Origin: Tianweitania populi
GTDB lineage: Bacteria > Pseudomonadota > Alphaproteobacteria > Rhizobiales > Rhizobiaceae
Length of the DNA stretch: 64,000 bases
NCBI RefSeq assembly: GCF_014652875.1
Contig: NZ_BMZQ01000002.1
Coordinates: 124,001 to 188,000 of the forward strand
Reading direction: 5' to 3'
Shown here: positions 35,621 through 45,076 of the stretch, one piece after another
How positions within the stretch are numbered: position 1 is the stretch's first letter
Layout: each line of letters opens with the position of its first letter
Made by a program: the position numbers and the translations under genes
Notes under the pieces: generated by a model
The model's database searches: none
What the model was told of the DNA's origin: nothing
Seen by the model: the letters and a program-made list of their open reading frames with translations, nothing else

Positions 35621-36007
35621 GTGAGTTCTCTTCAATCGAGATCCGTCACACGCCAACGCGGCGCGGGCTACTGGGCGGTGGTCGCGCTGGGCATTGTTCT
35701 CATTCTCTTCGGACTGCCGATTTTCGGCGGCGGCGCTTACCTGATCGCGCTTGGCGGCTCCTGGTATTATGTTTTCGCCGGCTTCGGCCTGATCTTGACC
35801 GCGCTTTATCTGTTTCGCGGCTCGCTTGCTGCCGTGTCGGTTTACCTCCTCACTTATATCGGAACGGTGATCTGGGCCTTCTGGGAAGCAGGCTTTGACT
35901 GGTGGGCGCAGGTTCCGCGCCTTGTTGCGCCGACGGTCATCCTGATCCTGGTGCTCGCCACGATGCCGGTTCTGTCCCGGCTGTCGCGTCCGCGCCGTCG
36001 CCGCTAA
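35621..36007 (+). CDS. Membrane-anchor subunit homologous to the N-terminal domain of quinoprotein glucose dehydrogenase
   Basis: This 128-residue integral-membrane protein with four or five hydrophobic helices corresponds to the N-terminal membrane domain that, in E. coli Gcd, is fused in front of the PQQ domain. The match is in order: GGGAYLIALGGSWYY, FAGFGLILTALYLFRG, TYIGTVIWAFWEAGFDWWAQVPR. GGAGG stands five bases before a GTG at 35621, which fixes the start. It precedes the PQQ-dehydrogenase gene by 35 bases on the same strand. In the fused enzyme this domain binds ubiquinone and passes electrons to it; here the two halves must meet as separate chains. Confidence 0.8.
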   Translation: MSSLQSRSVTRQRGAGYWAVVALGIVLILFGLPIFGGGAYLIALGGSWYYVFAGFGLILTALYLFRGSLAAVSVYLLTYIGTVIWAFWEAGFDWWAQVPRLVAPTVILILVLATMPVLSRLSRPRRRR

Positions 36008-36042
36008 TCGGCACCCCCTTTGCTCATTCAAGGATTTCGCTC

Positions 36043-38451
36043 ATGCACCCGAAACGCTTGACGCGCTCCGCAGCAGCAGGACTGTTCGGCCTTTCCGCAG
36101 CACTGGCCGCTTTGCCCGCCTTTGCCCAGAATACCACGACCCAGCAAACAGGAACCGAGCAGACCGGACCGGCACCCGCTTCTCCCGCGACACCGGCAAC
36201 GCCGTCCGCTCCCGCAACGCCTGCTACTCCTGCAACGCCAGCCACTCCGGCTACGCCGCAAACGCCGGCAACGCCGGCTGAGCCAAGCGCTCCTGCTGCG
36301 CCTACGGCTCCTGCCGCTCCGACTGCTCCCGCAGCCGAAAACGTCCAGCCGACGCCCACACAACCGGGCCAAAGCGGTGACGAGCAGCCTGAAACCCTTC
36401 CTGCGGCACCTTCCACCGAACCTGGCAGCGCTCCCGAACAACCCGGCGATGCGAGCGATGCCGGCCCTGCCAGCGTGCCGGATGCAGGCAACACCGCGCC
36501 CGTCCAGGCCGCACGCCCGGTGGCACCGCAGCGGGAAGCTGGAACCGACTGGCCCTTCTGGGGCGGCAGCGAACAGGCAACCCGCTATTCGCCGCTGAGC
36601 CAGCTTACGCCGGAAAACGTGGCCAACCTCCAGAAGGTGTGGACCTACCGCACCGGCGACATGCCAACGGAAGCGACCAAGGACAAGTATTCGCCAGAGG
36701 GCACGCCGCTCAAGATCGGTGATACGCTCTATATCTGCTCGGCCATGAACATCATGACCGCCGTGGATGCAGCGACCGGCCAGGAGCGTTGGCGCTTTGA
36801 TCCGAAAGTGCCTGCGGAAGCGATCCCCTATGGCGCTTCGTGCCGCGGCGTATCTTACTACGAAGTCCCAGATGCCGCTCCGGATCAGGCTTGCGCCACC
36901 CGCATCATCGAAGGAACGATCGATGCGCGCTTGATCGCCGTTGATGCAAGGACCGGCCAGCCCTGCCAGAACTTCGGCGAAGGCGGCACGATCGATCTGT
37001 GGACCGGCATTGGTGAAAAGGTGCCAGGCTGGTACGCCGTAACCGCCCCGCCCGCCATCGTTCGCGGCATCGTGGTCACCGGCGCGCAGGTCAAGGACGG
37101 TCAGGCCGAGGATGCGCCGTCTGGCGTGATCCGCGGCTTCGATGCCGTAACCGGCGAACTCGCCTGGGCCTGGGATCTCGGCAATCCGGAACTCACCGGC
37201 TTGCCACCGGAAGGCCAGACCTATTCGCGCGGCACGCCAAACATGTGGACGACGGCCACCGGCGACGAGCAGTCGGGCCTCGTTTTCCTGCCGCTCGGCA
37301 ATTCCTCGGTCGATTATTGGGGCGGCAACCGTTCCGAGGCCGAGAACGAGTGGTCTACCTCGCTCGTGGCGCTGGATGTCACCACCGGCAAGCCACGCTG
37401 GCGCTTCCAGACGGTGCGCCAGGACGTCTGGGATTATGATCTCGGCAGCCAGGTGACCCTGATCGACTTCCCGACTGATGGCGGCAGCCGACCAGCCGTT
37501 GTTTTGCCGTCAAAGCAGGGTGACATCTATATTCTGGACCGTGAAACGGGTGAATCGCTGGTCCCGATGGAGGAAATCAAGACACCTCCCGGTGGCGTGG
37601 AAGAAGGCAACTATGCGCCGACGCAGCCGGCCTCCGGCTACCACACGCTCCGCAAGGAAAACCTCACCGAAGCCGACATGTGGGGCGTAACCCCGCTCGA
37701 TCAGCTGTTCTGCCGCATCGCCTTCCGCAAGGCGACCTATGAGGGCGTCTACACTCACCCGACCACCGACACCTACTGGATCCAGTATCCCGGCTATAAT
37801 GGTGGTTCGGACTGGGGCAGCGTAGCGGTCGATCCCGAACGCGGCATCATCGTTGCCAACTACAATGACGTGCCGAACCATAACCGGCTCATCCCCCGCG
37901 AAGAGGCCGACAAGCGTGGCTTGAAGCCGATCAACGAGATCGAACAGGGTGCGAAGTCCGGTTCGAACGCGGAAGGTGCGGGCGATCCGCAGACAGGCGC
38001 GCCTTATGGCATTGACGTGAATGCCGGCTGGCGCGCGCCGTTTACCGGCATCCCCTGCAAGAAGCCTCCGCTCGGCGGCATCCGCGCCATCGATCTGAAA
38101 ACCGGTGACACGCTTTGGGACAAGCCGATCGGCACGGCTCGTCGCAATGGTCCCTTCGGCATCCCGTCCTTCCTGCCTTTCACCATCGGCACGCCCAACA
38201 ATGGCGGCTCGGTCGTGACCAAGGGCGGTCTCGTCTTCATCGCTGCAGCCACGGACAACCTGATCCGCGCGATCGACGTGAAGACCGGCGATGTCGTGTG
38301 GTCGGATGTGCTGCCGGCCGGTGGCCAGGCCAACCCGATCATCTATGAGCAGAACGGGCGCGAATACCTCGTGATCCAGGCCGGTGGCCATCACTTCATG
38401 GAAACACCGGTCGGCGACTACTACATCGCCTACGCGCTGCCTCAGACCTGA
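36043..38451 (+). CDS. gcd: PQQ-dependent glucose dehydrogenase catalytic protein, secreted form
   Basis: This 802-residue protein has a Sec signal peptide (cleavage after ALPAFA, residue about 26), a Pro/Ala/Thr-rich low-complexity linker (residues about 40-165, with PATPATPATP repeats), then the eight-bladed PQQ propeller of the glucose/quinate/shikimate dehydrogenase family. Landmarks are DWPFWGGSEQATRYSPLSQL, CRGVSYY, LPLGNSSVDYWGG, DVWDYDLGSQ and FTIGTPNNGGS. It would oxidise glucose or a related polyol/aldose at the periplasmic face. It lacks its own membrane domain, which is encoded by the preceding gene. AAGGA lies before the ATG at 36043; the open frame before it is not coding. Confidence 0.88.
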   Translation: MHPKRLTRSAAAGLFGLSAALAALPAFAQNTTTQQTGTEQTGPAPASPATPATPSAPATPATPATPATPATPQTPATPAEPSAPAAPTAPAAPTAPAAENVQPTPTQPGQSGDEQPETLPAAPSTEPGSAPEQPGDASDAGPASVPDAGNTAPVQAARPVAPQREAGTDWPFWGGSEQATRYSPLSQLTPENVANLQKVWTYRTGDMPTEATKDKYSPEGTPLKIGDTLYICSAMNIMTAVDAATGQERWRFDPKVPAEAIPYGASCRGVSYYEVPDAAPDQACATRIIEGTIDARLIAVDARTGQPCQNFGEGGTIDLWTGIGEKVPGWYAVTAPPAIVRGIVVTGAQVKDGQAEDAPSGVIRGFDAVTGELAWAWDLGNPELTGLPPEGQTYSRGTPNMWTTATGDEQSGLVFLPLGNSSVDYWGGNRSEAENEWSTSLVALDVTTGKPRWRFQTVRQDVWDYDLGSQVTLIDFPTDGGSRPAVVLPSKQGDIYILDRETGESLVPMEEIKTPPGGVEEGNYAPTQPASGYHTLRKENLTEADMWGVTPLDQLFCRIAFRKATYEGVYTHPTTDTYWIQYPGYNGGSDWGSVAVDPERGIIVANYNDVPNHNRLIPREEADKRGLKPINEIEQGAKSGSNAEGAGDPQTGAPYGIDVNAGWRAPFTGIPCKKPPLGGIRAIDLKTGDTLWDKPIGTARRNGPFGIPSFLPFTIGTPNNGGSVVTKGGLVFIAAATDNLIRAIDVKTGDVVWSDVLPAGGQANPIIYEQNGREYLVIQAGGHHFMETPVGDYYIAYALPQT

Positions 38452-38475
38452 CATCCGGCGCATAGAAACACCTTC

Positions 38476-38502
38476 ACGGCGGGCCTTTGGGTCCGCCGTT
38501 TT
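38476..38502 (+). terminator. Rho-independent terminator after gcd
   Basis: ACGGCGG (38476-38482) pairs with CCGCCGT (38493-38499) and is followed by TTTT; located 25 bases after the gcd stop. Confidence 0.8.
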
Positions 38503-38647
38503 CGTTGGTGGAACCGAAGCGCTCCACTTCCGGAATGAACAGCGACTGCAACACAATGCGATTGAGGTCAGCTCGCCTCAGTCGACACGAGCGGACGCTT
38601 CGCCTATTAGCAGTTCGCAGAAGAGCAATATGCAATCAGAGTGTTCG

Positions 38648-39202
38648 ATGCTGACCGTTACCCCGCTTTCCATCGCCGATGTCGTCGAGCTCACGCCGCG
38701 CAAGTTCGGTGACAATCGCGGGTTCTTCTCCGAGACCTTCAATCAGCAGCGGCTGATCGAGGCCGGCCTGCCCGGCCAATGGATCCAGGACAACCAGTCG
38801 CTTTCGCGCGAAAAGTTCACACTGCGCGGCCTGCATTACCAGGAGCCGCCTTTTGCACAGGCCAAGCTGGTGCGGGTTCTGCGCGGCAGCATCTTCGATG
38901 TGGCCGTCGATATCCGCAAGGGTTCACCGACCTTCGGAAAATGGGCGAGCCTTGTTCTGTCGGCCGAAAGCTTCAACCAGATCCTGGTGCCGGAAGGCTT
39001 CGCTCATGGCTTCCTCACGCTCGAGGAAGACACGGAAGTGTTCTACAAGGTGACCGCACCCTATTCGCCTCAGCATGACCGCAACATCCGTTGGGACGAT
39101 CCCGAAATCGCCGTTGATTGGCCGATCGAAGGTTCTGCACCGCATCTGTCCGACAAGGACAAGGTTGCGCCCTTGCTGCGCGATGTCTCCCTCGTTTTTT
39201 AA
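38648..39202 (+). CDS. rfbC: dTDP-4-dehydrorhamnose 3,5-epimerase
   Basis: This 184-residue cupin-fold enzyme epimerises dTDP-4-keto-6-deoxyglucose in dTDP-L-rhamnose synthesis. Visible are FGDNRGFFSETFN, LRGLHYQEPPFAQAKLVRV (with the catalytic His), GSIFDVAVDIRKGSPTFG and VPEGFAHGFLTL. The frame extends far upstream (to 38384) with no similarity. ATG 38648 gives the family start; ATG 38630 is also possible. First of rfbC-rfbB-rfbD, tightly spaced. Confidence 0.93.
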   Translation: MLTVTPLSIADVVELTPRKFGDNRGFFSETFNQQRLIEAGLPGQWIQDNQSLSREKFTLRGLHYQEPPFAQAKLVRVLRGSIFDVAVDIRKGSPTFGKWASLVLSAESFNQILVPEGFAHGFLTLEEDTEVFYKVTAPYSPQHDRNIRWDDPEIAVDWPIEGSAPHLSDKDKVAPLLRDVSLVF

Positions 39203-39214
39203 GGACCGCTTGCG

Positions 39215-40279
39215 ATGAACATCCTTGTGACAGGTGGAGCCGGCTTCATCGGCTCAGCCGTTTGCCGCTACCTCATCAACGAAACCGAGCACCACGTCGT
39301 CAACCTCGACAAGCTGACCTATGCGGCGAACCTCGAAACGCTAGCCTCGATCGCGGAGGATCCGCGCTATAGCTTCGTGCAGGCCGATATTGCCGATGGT
39401 GCCAAGATCGGCGAGACGCTGCGCAAGCACGAGATCGACATCGTCATGCATCTGGCCGCCGAAAGCCATGTCGACCGTTCGATCGACGGTCCGGCCGAAT
39501 TCATCCAGACCAATATCGTCGGAACCTACCGCCTGCTCGAAGCCGTGCGCGATTACTGGAACAGCCTGACGGGCGACAAGCGCGACACGTTCCGCTTCCA
39601 CCACATCTCCACCGATGAAGTGTATGGCACGCTGGACTTCAACGACCAGATGTTCACCGAGGAAACGCCCTATGCGCCCTCCTCGCCCTATTCGGCATCC
39701 AAGGCCGCATCCGACCATCTGGCGAATGCCTGGCACCACACGTTCGGCCTGCCGGTCGTCTTGTCTAACTGCTCGAACAATTACGGCCCCTACCACTTCC
39801 CGGAAAAGCTGATCCCGCTGGTGATCCTCAACGCGCTGGAAGGCCTGCCGCTGCCGGTCTACGGCAATGGCGAGAATGTGCGCGACTGGCTTTACGTCGA
39901 TGATCATGCCCGCGCGCTCGTGCTGGTCGCCACGCAAGGTGAACTCGGCCGCTCCTATAATATCGGCGGCCGCAACGAGCGCTCCAACCTCACGGTCGTT
40001 CACACCATCTGCGACGTGCTGGACCGCCTGCAGCCCCTCCCCGACGCCTCGTCGCGACGCGACCTGATCACTTTCGTGACTGACCGTCCGGGCCACGATC
40101 TGCGCTATGCGATCGACGCCAGCCGCATTGAATCCGAACTCGGCTGGAAGGCGCAGGAGACCTTCGAGACAGGTCTGGAAAAGACGGTGCAGTGGTTCCT
40201 CGACAATCAGGCATGGTGGGGTCCGATCCGCGCCAAGAAATATTCCGGCGAGCGCCTCGGCCAGCGGAAGGCCTCGTGA
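39215..40279 (+). CDS. rfbB: dTDP-glucose 4,6-dehydratase
   Basis: This 354-residue extended-SDR enzyme carries out the second step of dTDP-L-rhamnose synthesis, converting dTDP-glucose to the 4-keto-6-deoxy sugar. It shows the NAD motif [27 protein letters not shown], the catalytic segment [37 protein letters not shown] and [25 protein letters not shown] precedes the ATG by ten bases. It overlaps rfbD by 4 bases (GTGA). Confidence 0.95.
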   Translation: MNILVTGGAGFIGSAVCRYLINETEHHVVNLDKLTYAANLETLASIAEDPRYSFVQADIADGAKIGETLRKHEIDIVMHLAAESHVDRSIDGPAEFIQTNIVGTYRLLEAVRDYWNSLTGDKRDTFRFHHISTDEVYGTLDFNDQMFTEETPYAPSSPYSASKAASDHLANAWHHTFGLPVVLSNCSNNYGPYHFPEKLIPLVILNALEGLPLPVYGNGENVRDWLYVDDHARALVLVATQGELGRSYNIGGRNERSNLTVVHTICDVLDRLQPLPDASSRRDLITFVTDRPGHDLRYAIDASRIESELGWKAQETFETGLEKTVQWFLDNQAWWGPIRAKKYSGERLGQRKAS

Positions 40280-41148
40280 AGATCCTCGTCGCGGGCCGCT
40301 CCGGCCAGGTCGCGCAATCGTTGGCCGCCATCTCCACGCCTGAGCGCCAGTTCGTGACGCTCGGGCGGCCAGAACTCGACATCACCGACCCCGCTTCCGT
40401 GGGAGCAGCCATCCTCGAACACAAACCGGCCGCCCTCATCAACGCCGCCGCCTATACGGCTGTCGACAAGGCGGAGTCCGAGCCGGACGCGGCTTTCGCA
40501 GCCAATGAAACGGGCCCGCGCGTTCTCGCTACCGCAGCGCGCGAAGCCGGCATTCCGATCCTGCATATCTCGACCGACTACGTCTTCGCGGGAAACAAGG
40601 ACGGCTTCTACACCGAAGACGATCCCGTCGATCCCCAAAGCGTCTACGGCCGCTCCAAGCTCGCCGGCGAGCGCGCGGTGGCGCAAGCCAACCCGGACCA
40701 CGTCATCCTGCGCACCGCCTGGGTATTCAGCCCCTACGGCAACAACTTCCTCAAGACGATGCTGCGCCTGGCAGCCGACCGCGACGTCGTGCGCGTAGTC
40801 GCCGATCAATGGGGCAGCCCAACCTATGCGCCAGATATCGCGGCAGGCCTGGCCAAGGTCCTAGACCACGCCCTCGCCTCTCCCGCCGACCCAACCTGGC
40901 GCGGCATCTTCCACATGACGGCCGAAGGCACCTGCACCTGGGCCGACTTCGCCGAGGAAATCTTCCGGCAGTCGGCCGAACGCGGGGGAGCCAAGGCCCG
41001 TGTCGAGCGGATCACGACGGCGGAGTACCCGACGCCGGCCAAGCGGCCTGCCAATTCGCGGTTGGATAATACAAAATTTGCGTCGGTGTTCGGCCTGAGG
41101 ATACCACCATGGAAAGCTGCAATGGTTCGCATGCAAGAGTGGGTCTAG
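40276..41148 (+). CDS. rfbD: dTDP-4-dehydrorhamnose reductase
   Basis: This 290-residue enzyme makes dTDP-L-rhamnose using NAD(P)H. Motifs are [13 protein letters not shown] at the N-terminus, [47 protein letters not shown] and [14 protein letters not shown]. The likely start is GTG 40276, overlapping the rfbB stop; an ATG lies 84 bases further upstream inside rfbB but is not conserved. The thymidylyltransferase gene rfbA is not in this window. Confidence 0.94.
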   Translation: MKILVAGRSGQVAQSLAAISTPERQFVTLGRPELDITDPASVGAAILEHKPAALINAAAYTAVDKAESEPDAAFAANETGPRVLATAAREAGIPILHISTDYVFAGNKDGFYTEDDPVDPQSVYGRSKLAGERAVAQANPDHVILRTAWVFSPYGNNFLKTMLRLAADRDVVRVVADQWGSPTYAPDIAAGLAKVLDHALASPADPTWRGIFHMTAEGTCTWADFAEEIFRQSAERGGAKARVERITTAEYPTPAKRPANSRLDNTKFASVFGLRIPPWKAAMVRMQEWV

Positions 41149-41161
41149 CTTTGATCTGAAG

Positions 41162-43152
41162 CTAGTTTATGCCCTTCAGCTTGCGACCGATAATCCGCAG
41201 AGGACCTGTGAGACGCCAACTCGTGGATGTTCTTATCTGCTCGACATGCTCTTGAAGATGCTGGTTGTGAGATATCAACCTTTCCCATTCCTGGGCAGAT
41301 CTTCCATTTCGTGGCTCTTCAGCAATCGGAAGTTCTTCACCTTCGAATGACTCGGGAGAAAGTTGCAGGACTTGAATGAGCTTCTCTACCGCCGCCTCCA
41401 GAGACACCGCAACCTTCACCTTGCAAGCTTCCATCCGAATTCCCTCTTCTTCAGCACTCGCGCTTAGAGAAGCAAAGAATTCATAGGGGACAAAGTCACT
41501 TGGAAGCACGTGACAGTTGATGCCATCTCGCAATGTACCGCGAAGACCGTGCAAGCTGCGAACGATTGGGATCGCGCCGCAGAACGCTGCCTCTAGGGGA
41601 AGAAGCCCAAGCCCTTCCATGTAGCTGCAGTCTACATAGTAGCCGACCGATGAGAAAAGCTCTGCCAGCTTGCGTCCGTGTAGTGGACCGTGAGACACAA
41701 CATCGGACAACTCCAGACGCCATTCATCTGCATCATGTCCGAAGGTGTGAACAACGTAGCCCGCGCGTTGCGCCATCAAGGCAACGCTCAAGGCCAGACC
41801 GGTTCCCTTCAACGGATTTTCTCGGAGACAGACCGCGATCGCCTTCTTGTTGCGCGCCTTCTTAGCGGGATAGTACCTCAGCCTTGATGGGCCGAGAGGC
41901 AATACGACCGAGTCACTTCCACCTATTTTAATGTATTCGTCGATGTACGAAGATACGGAAAAAATAAAATCGTTCCTAGGGTAGTTGCCCAGCACCATCG
42001 GCGCAAATTTTCCGTTGTTGAAGGCAATTTCAGGCCCTTGCGCAAGATTTCCAAGGCTTGCTCCGAAATACTTCGCGAGACCCTCAGCTATATCATGCGA
42101 GTCCCAGCTCGTACTTACAACGTAGCGGCAGGACTTGACGGTTTTCTTTATGCTGTCCACTGATCTGAAGGGTGAAGTCTGAAATCTTTCGTTGATGAAG
42201 CTCTCATCACAATGACCATAAACATAAACGGCCGCTTGTATCCCACGGTGATTTAGCTCATCTACGAAGTCTAGAACAACAGAGATCCCGCCCACTGAAG
42301 CAACAGAAGCTGGCAGCACAAATAGGATTTGATATTCCCGGTAATTGCGGGATGCTAATGTCACTCCATCTCGCAACGAATGACGTTTCGACGGCAAGCC
42401 GAGAAGTTCAAGCTCACGGCTTGCCGACTCGAACTCGCTCTTCCAACGACGCATGAAAAGAGCACTGTTCTGATCGTTGATAGTGCCCAAGCTATGCTCG
42501 ATAGAGAAGCTTGGACTATGATTACTGTGGAAGACCAGCAGATTATCGATGACAATATTCTTGAAGCCGCGGCTCTTGCTCCTGAAATGAAGATCAGTGT
42601 CTTCCCAGTAACCCTTTCCGAAGATCGGGTCCATCAACGGCTCCGATATGAACAGATCGCGCCGTATGCATACAAAGAACCCGACAACGGGATTGCAGGG
42701 CGGGTAAGTTGGGGCCGTCTTGGACAGGATAATGTCGACATCCCTCCAGTGCTGACCATCGTTAGATCGCAAAACGAGATTGGTTGCATTCGTGGTGAAC
42801 GGGCAAGCCAGAGCAACCTCTTGCGAGGACTGCATAGCATCAAGGACTCTCACCTCCCAATTTGGCGGAACGATCGTATCAGAATTCATCAAGACGACGA
42901 ATTCGGACTGAGCTGACGAAAACAAGTCGTTTACGTTGGCCAGAAAACCTAGATTATGCTCTCTACGAACATGCCTTATCTTGCTTTCACGCTCCGCATA
43001 ACCGGCGATGAGTTCTCTCGTAAAATCATCAGAGGCGTCATCACCGATCAGGATCTCGGACAAATGCGCCATGTCCGTATTTTCAAGCAAAGAACTTAGG
43101 AGATAATCCAGTTCTTTTGGGAGTTATAGACGGGAATGATAACGGACAGCAT
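41162..43152 (-). CDS. Two-domain glycosyltransferase (GT2 + GT4-like), frameshifted near its N-terminus
   Basis: The intact product would be about 663 residues. Reading from ATG 43152 the frame gives MLSVIIPVYNSQK and then stops at TAA 43096-43098; a -1 shift at the short A-tract (complement of 43114-43119) restores ELDYLLSSLLENTDM and the rest of the protein. The first domain (about 220 residues) is GT2 with GDDASDDFTREL and the acidic motif VVLMNSDTIVPP; the second resembles WsaF-type GT4 (VASVGGISVVLDFVDEL, MEGLGLLPLEAAFCGAIPIV). Without the shift only a downstream ATG (43090) lacking strand 1 of the Rossmann-like core is usable. GC content is visibly lower than in the flanks. The start overlaps the upstream stop (TGATG). 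Confidence 0.78.
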
Positions 43153-44339
43153 CAAACAGAAACCTCAAAGCTTTTAGTGACCTCTTTTGAGGCAATTGCG
43201 TCTATGACTTGAGCGTTCTCCAGGCCATTCAAACTGCTCCAGAATTGGAGTTCGCTCGTCACACGCGGAAGAGCGAAAAGTTCGTCGAACTTCACATAAT
43301 ACCTAGCCATGAAATCAAGGTATTGAGCTAAGTTTTCCCTCAAGATCTTTACGGGCCTGATACTTTCCTTGACAGACAACGACAACCCCTTAGGTGCGAA
43401 TGAAGCTGCCCCACCCAGGACTATCGGCTTTCCCAAGCAGAGAGCTTCGAAGGCCACCGAGGAATTATATGCAACAACCACATCGACCGAGGGCATGATT
43501 TCAGCAGTAACGAAAGGCTTTTGAATGGAAACCCCTGGGATGACTGCAAGCGTGCTTAGCAGCTGACATTGATGAACATAGGTATAGCGATACCTGTAGG
43601 CGCCTGGATGCGGGCAAACCAGGACCTTGTGCCCAGCGTTCGCCAGAAGTGACACCGAAGACAGGATAAAATCATCATACGACATCTCCCCCCGGTGGAT
43701 AAGAAGATTGCTATCATCCATGTTTTGTAGCGCAGCGAGTACGGTCTTGGATCGCTGGGTACCGATCTCCTCATCCTGAAACTCGAAAAGATGATCTTCT
43801 TGCTTTATTATGTCCGCAAGGGTCACCCGCGCGGGGAAGCCATGGCCGTTCACTCCAAAACTGTCCAATGCCCCGAGGAAGCCGTATGGAGGCCGCAGCG
43901 GCCCAAGCTCGCTAAACAGCACCGGGATGCCCTGCTCAAGGCAATAGTGTTGTAGAGCGAGATTCGTCCCCCAGTAGACGATCCCTTCGAAATCGAAATC
44001 TTGCCGCAGTTCATCGATGTGCCGCAGCATCACGTCGGACGAGCGAGCTCTTCCGCGCATGTGATCTTCCCAGCGACGAACATCGCGTTCGTCCCACTCG
44101 TTGCGGGCTTCGTTGAAATCGGCCCGCTCCTGAGATCGACTCAGGGTCGTGAAGAGCTCCGCATCGGCTCCCTGTTCGATCAGGTGCCTTGCAATATGTT
44201 GGCTGCAAAAGATCTTGATGGACTGACGCAGGCTCCCCTCAAGCTCGCTCACCATCTCCACGTACTTCTGCACGATCCAGATCGGAGTTCGCCAGTGTCC
44301 CCGGATTTTATACGGATCAACGATCAACAAAATGCGCAT
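43152..44339 (-). CDS. Capsule-type glycosyltransferase of the KpsS/KpsC-like superfamily
   Basis: This 395-residue cytoplasmic protein of the GT-B type resembles capsule polysaccharide transferases of the Kps group: in the C-terminal half KVLVCPHPGAYRYRYTY, then DVVVAYNSSVAFEALCLGKPIVLG, the typical sequence of such donor sites. The N-terminal half begins MRILLIVDPYKIRGHWR. GGGAG lies five bases before ATG 44339; the longer frame from GTG 44351 is less likely. The gene is coupled to the frameshifted two-domain glycosyltransferase and lies beside the 3' end of tRNA-Phe. Low GC and unusual codons suggest transfer. Substrate unknown. Confidence 0.7.
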   Translation of the reverse strand: MRILLIVDPYKIRGHWRTPIWIVQKYVEMVSELEGSLRQSIKIFCSQHIARHLIEQGADAELFTTLSRSQERADFNEARNEWDERDVRRWEDHMRGRARSSDVMLRHIDELRQDFDFEGIVYWGTNLALQHYCLEQGIPVLFSELGPLRPPYGFLGALDSFGVNGHGFPARVTLADIIKQEDHLFEFQDEEIGTQRSKTVLAALQNMDDSNLLIHRGEMSYDDFILSSVSLLANAGHKVLVCPHPGAYRYRYTYVHQCQLLSTLAVIPGVSIQKPFVTAEIMPSVDVVVAYNSSVAFEALCLGKPIVLGGAASFAPKGLSLSVKESIRPVKILRENLAQYLDFMARYYVKFDELFALPRVTSELQFWSSLNGLENAQVIDAIASKEVTKSFEVSV

Positions 44340-44504
44340 CTGATCTCCCACGACGAACTTCCGTGGCTGGTATGTCGTTGGAGCATGCGTGTACAGATGA
44401 AAAGTAGTAAAAAGCTGTTGGCCGCCTTCTGCAACATCTCTCGGAGCATATTACTAGCGGAACAGATTTCAGAACGACGTGATGAAGACCTACTCAGGTC
44501 TGAG

Positions 44505-44580
44505 TGGTGCCCAAGGGCGGAATCGAACCACCGACACTACGATTTTCAGTCGCATGCTCTACCAACTGAGCTACTTGGGC
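44505..44580 (-). tRNA. tRNA-Phe (GAA)
   Basis: The complement folds into a full cloverleaf: acceptor GCCCAAG/CTTGGGC, D-arm GCTC...GAGC, anticodon loop CTGAAAA (anticodon GAA), T-arm GGTGG TTCGATT CCGCC. The discriminator is A and CCA is encoded (44505-44507). It follows yacG on the same strand. Confidence 0.95.
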
Positions 44581-44767
44581 ATCCGTTTCCGAGGCAAATG
44601 CCTTGGGGCGGCGGGGTTGGTGCTCCGCCGGAAGCGAGCGGGGTTATAGCACGGGTTTTTGCCCTGTCCAGCACCCCCGGGACATTTAAGAAAAACATTC
44701 GTCAGCTTACCCACAGCCTCCTCGCCGAACGCCCAATCCAGGCTGTTCGTGTGTGTTGGGAACGGCT

Positions 44768-44977
44768 TCAGCTGCGCTCGCTTTCGCCCGGGAGCGTTTC
44801 CTGTTCGTCTTCCTCTTCGTCGCGCACGGGAATGGCGTAGGCGCCTGATAGCCAGCGGTTCAGGTCGATGTCCTTGCAGCGCGGCGAGCAGAAGGGGAAG
44901 GTGGCGCGCTGGGAGGGGCGGCCGCATTCTGGGCATGGGCGCTTCGGGCGCAAAGGGGTGACGATCGTCTCAGCCAT
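44768..44977 (-). CDS. yacG: DNA gyrase inhibitor YacG (zinc protein)
   Basis: This 69-residue protein has one zinc site of the YacG type: CPECGRP, then [17 protein letters not shown], giving the C-X2-C-X(15)-C-X3-C pattern. In E. coli YacG binds GyrB and inhibits gyrase. A basic N-terminus ([14 protein letters not shown]) and an acidic tail (DEEEDEQET) flank the zinc site. The frame is open 26 codons upstream, but ATG 44977 is the normal start. It follows maf closely. Confidence 0.9.
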   Translation of the reverse strand: MAETIVTPLRPKRPCPECGRPSQRATFPFCSPRCKDIDLNRWLSGAYAIPVRDEEEDEQETLPGESERS

Positions 44978-45076
44978 GAACTGGCGCTTCCAATCAGGTC
45001 GGTCTGGGATGTAAACGGAAGATAGGTACGCAGGCGATCCGAGGAAAGATCGCAATCGTAGCCAGGATGGCGAGGC

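Noticed and set aside
41149-44580. Integrative element with att repeats at tRNA-Phe
   Set aside because: The tRNA 3' sequence is not repeated near 41150 and there is no integrase gene in the interval.
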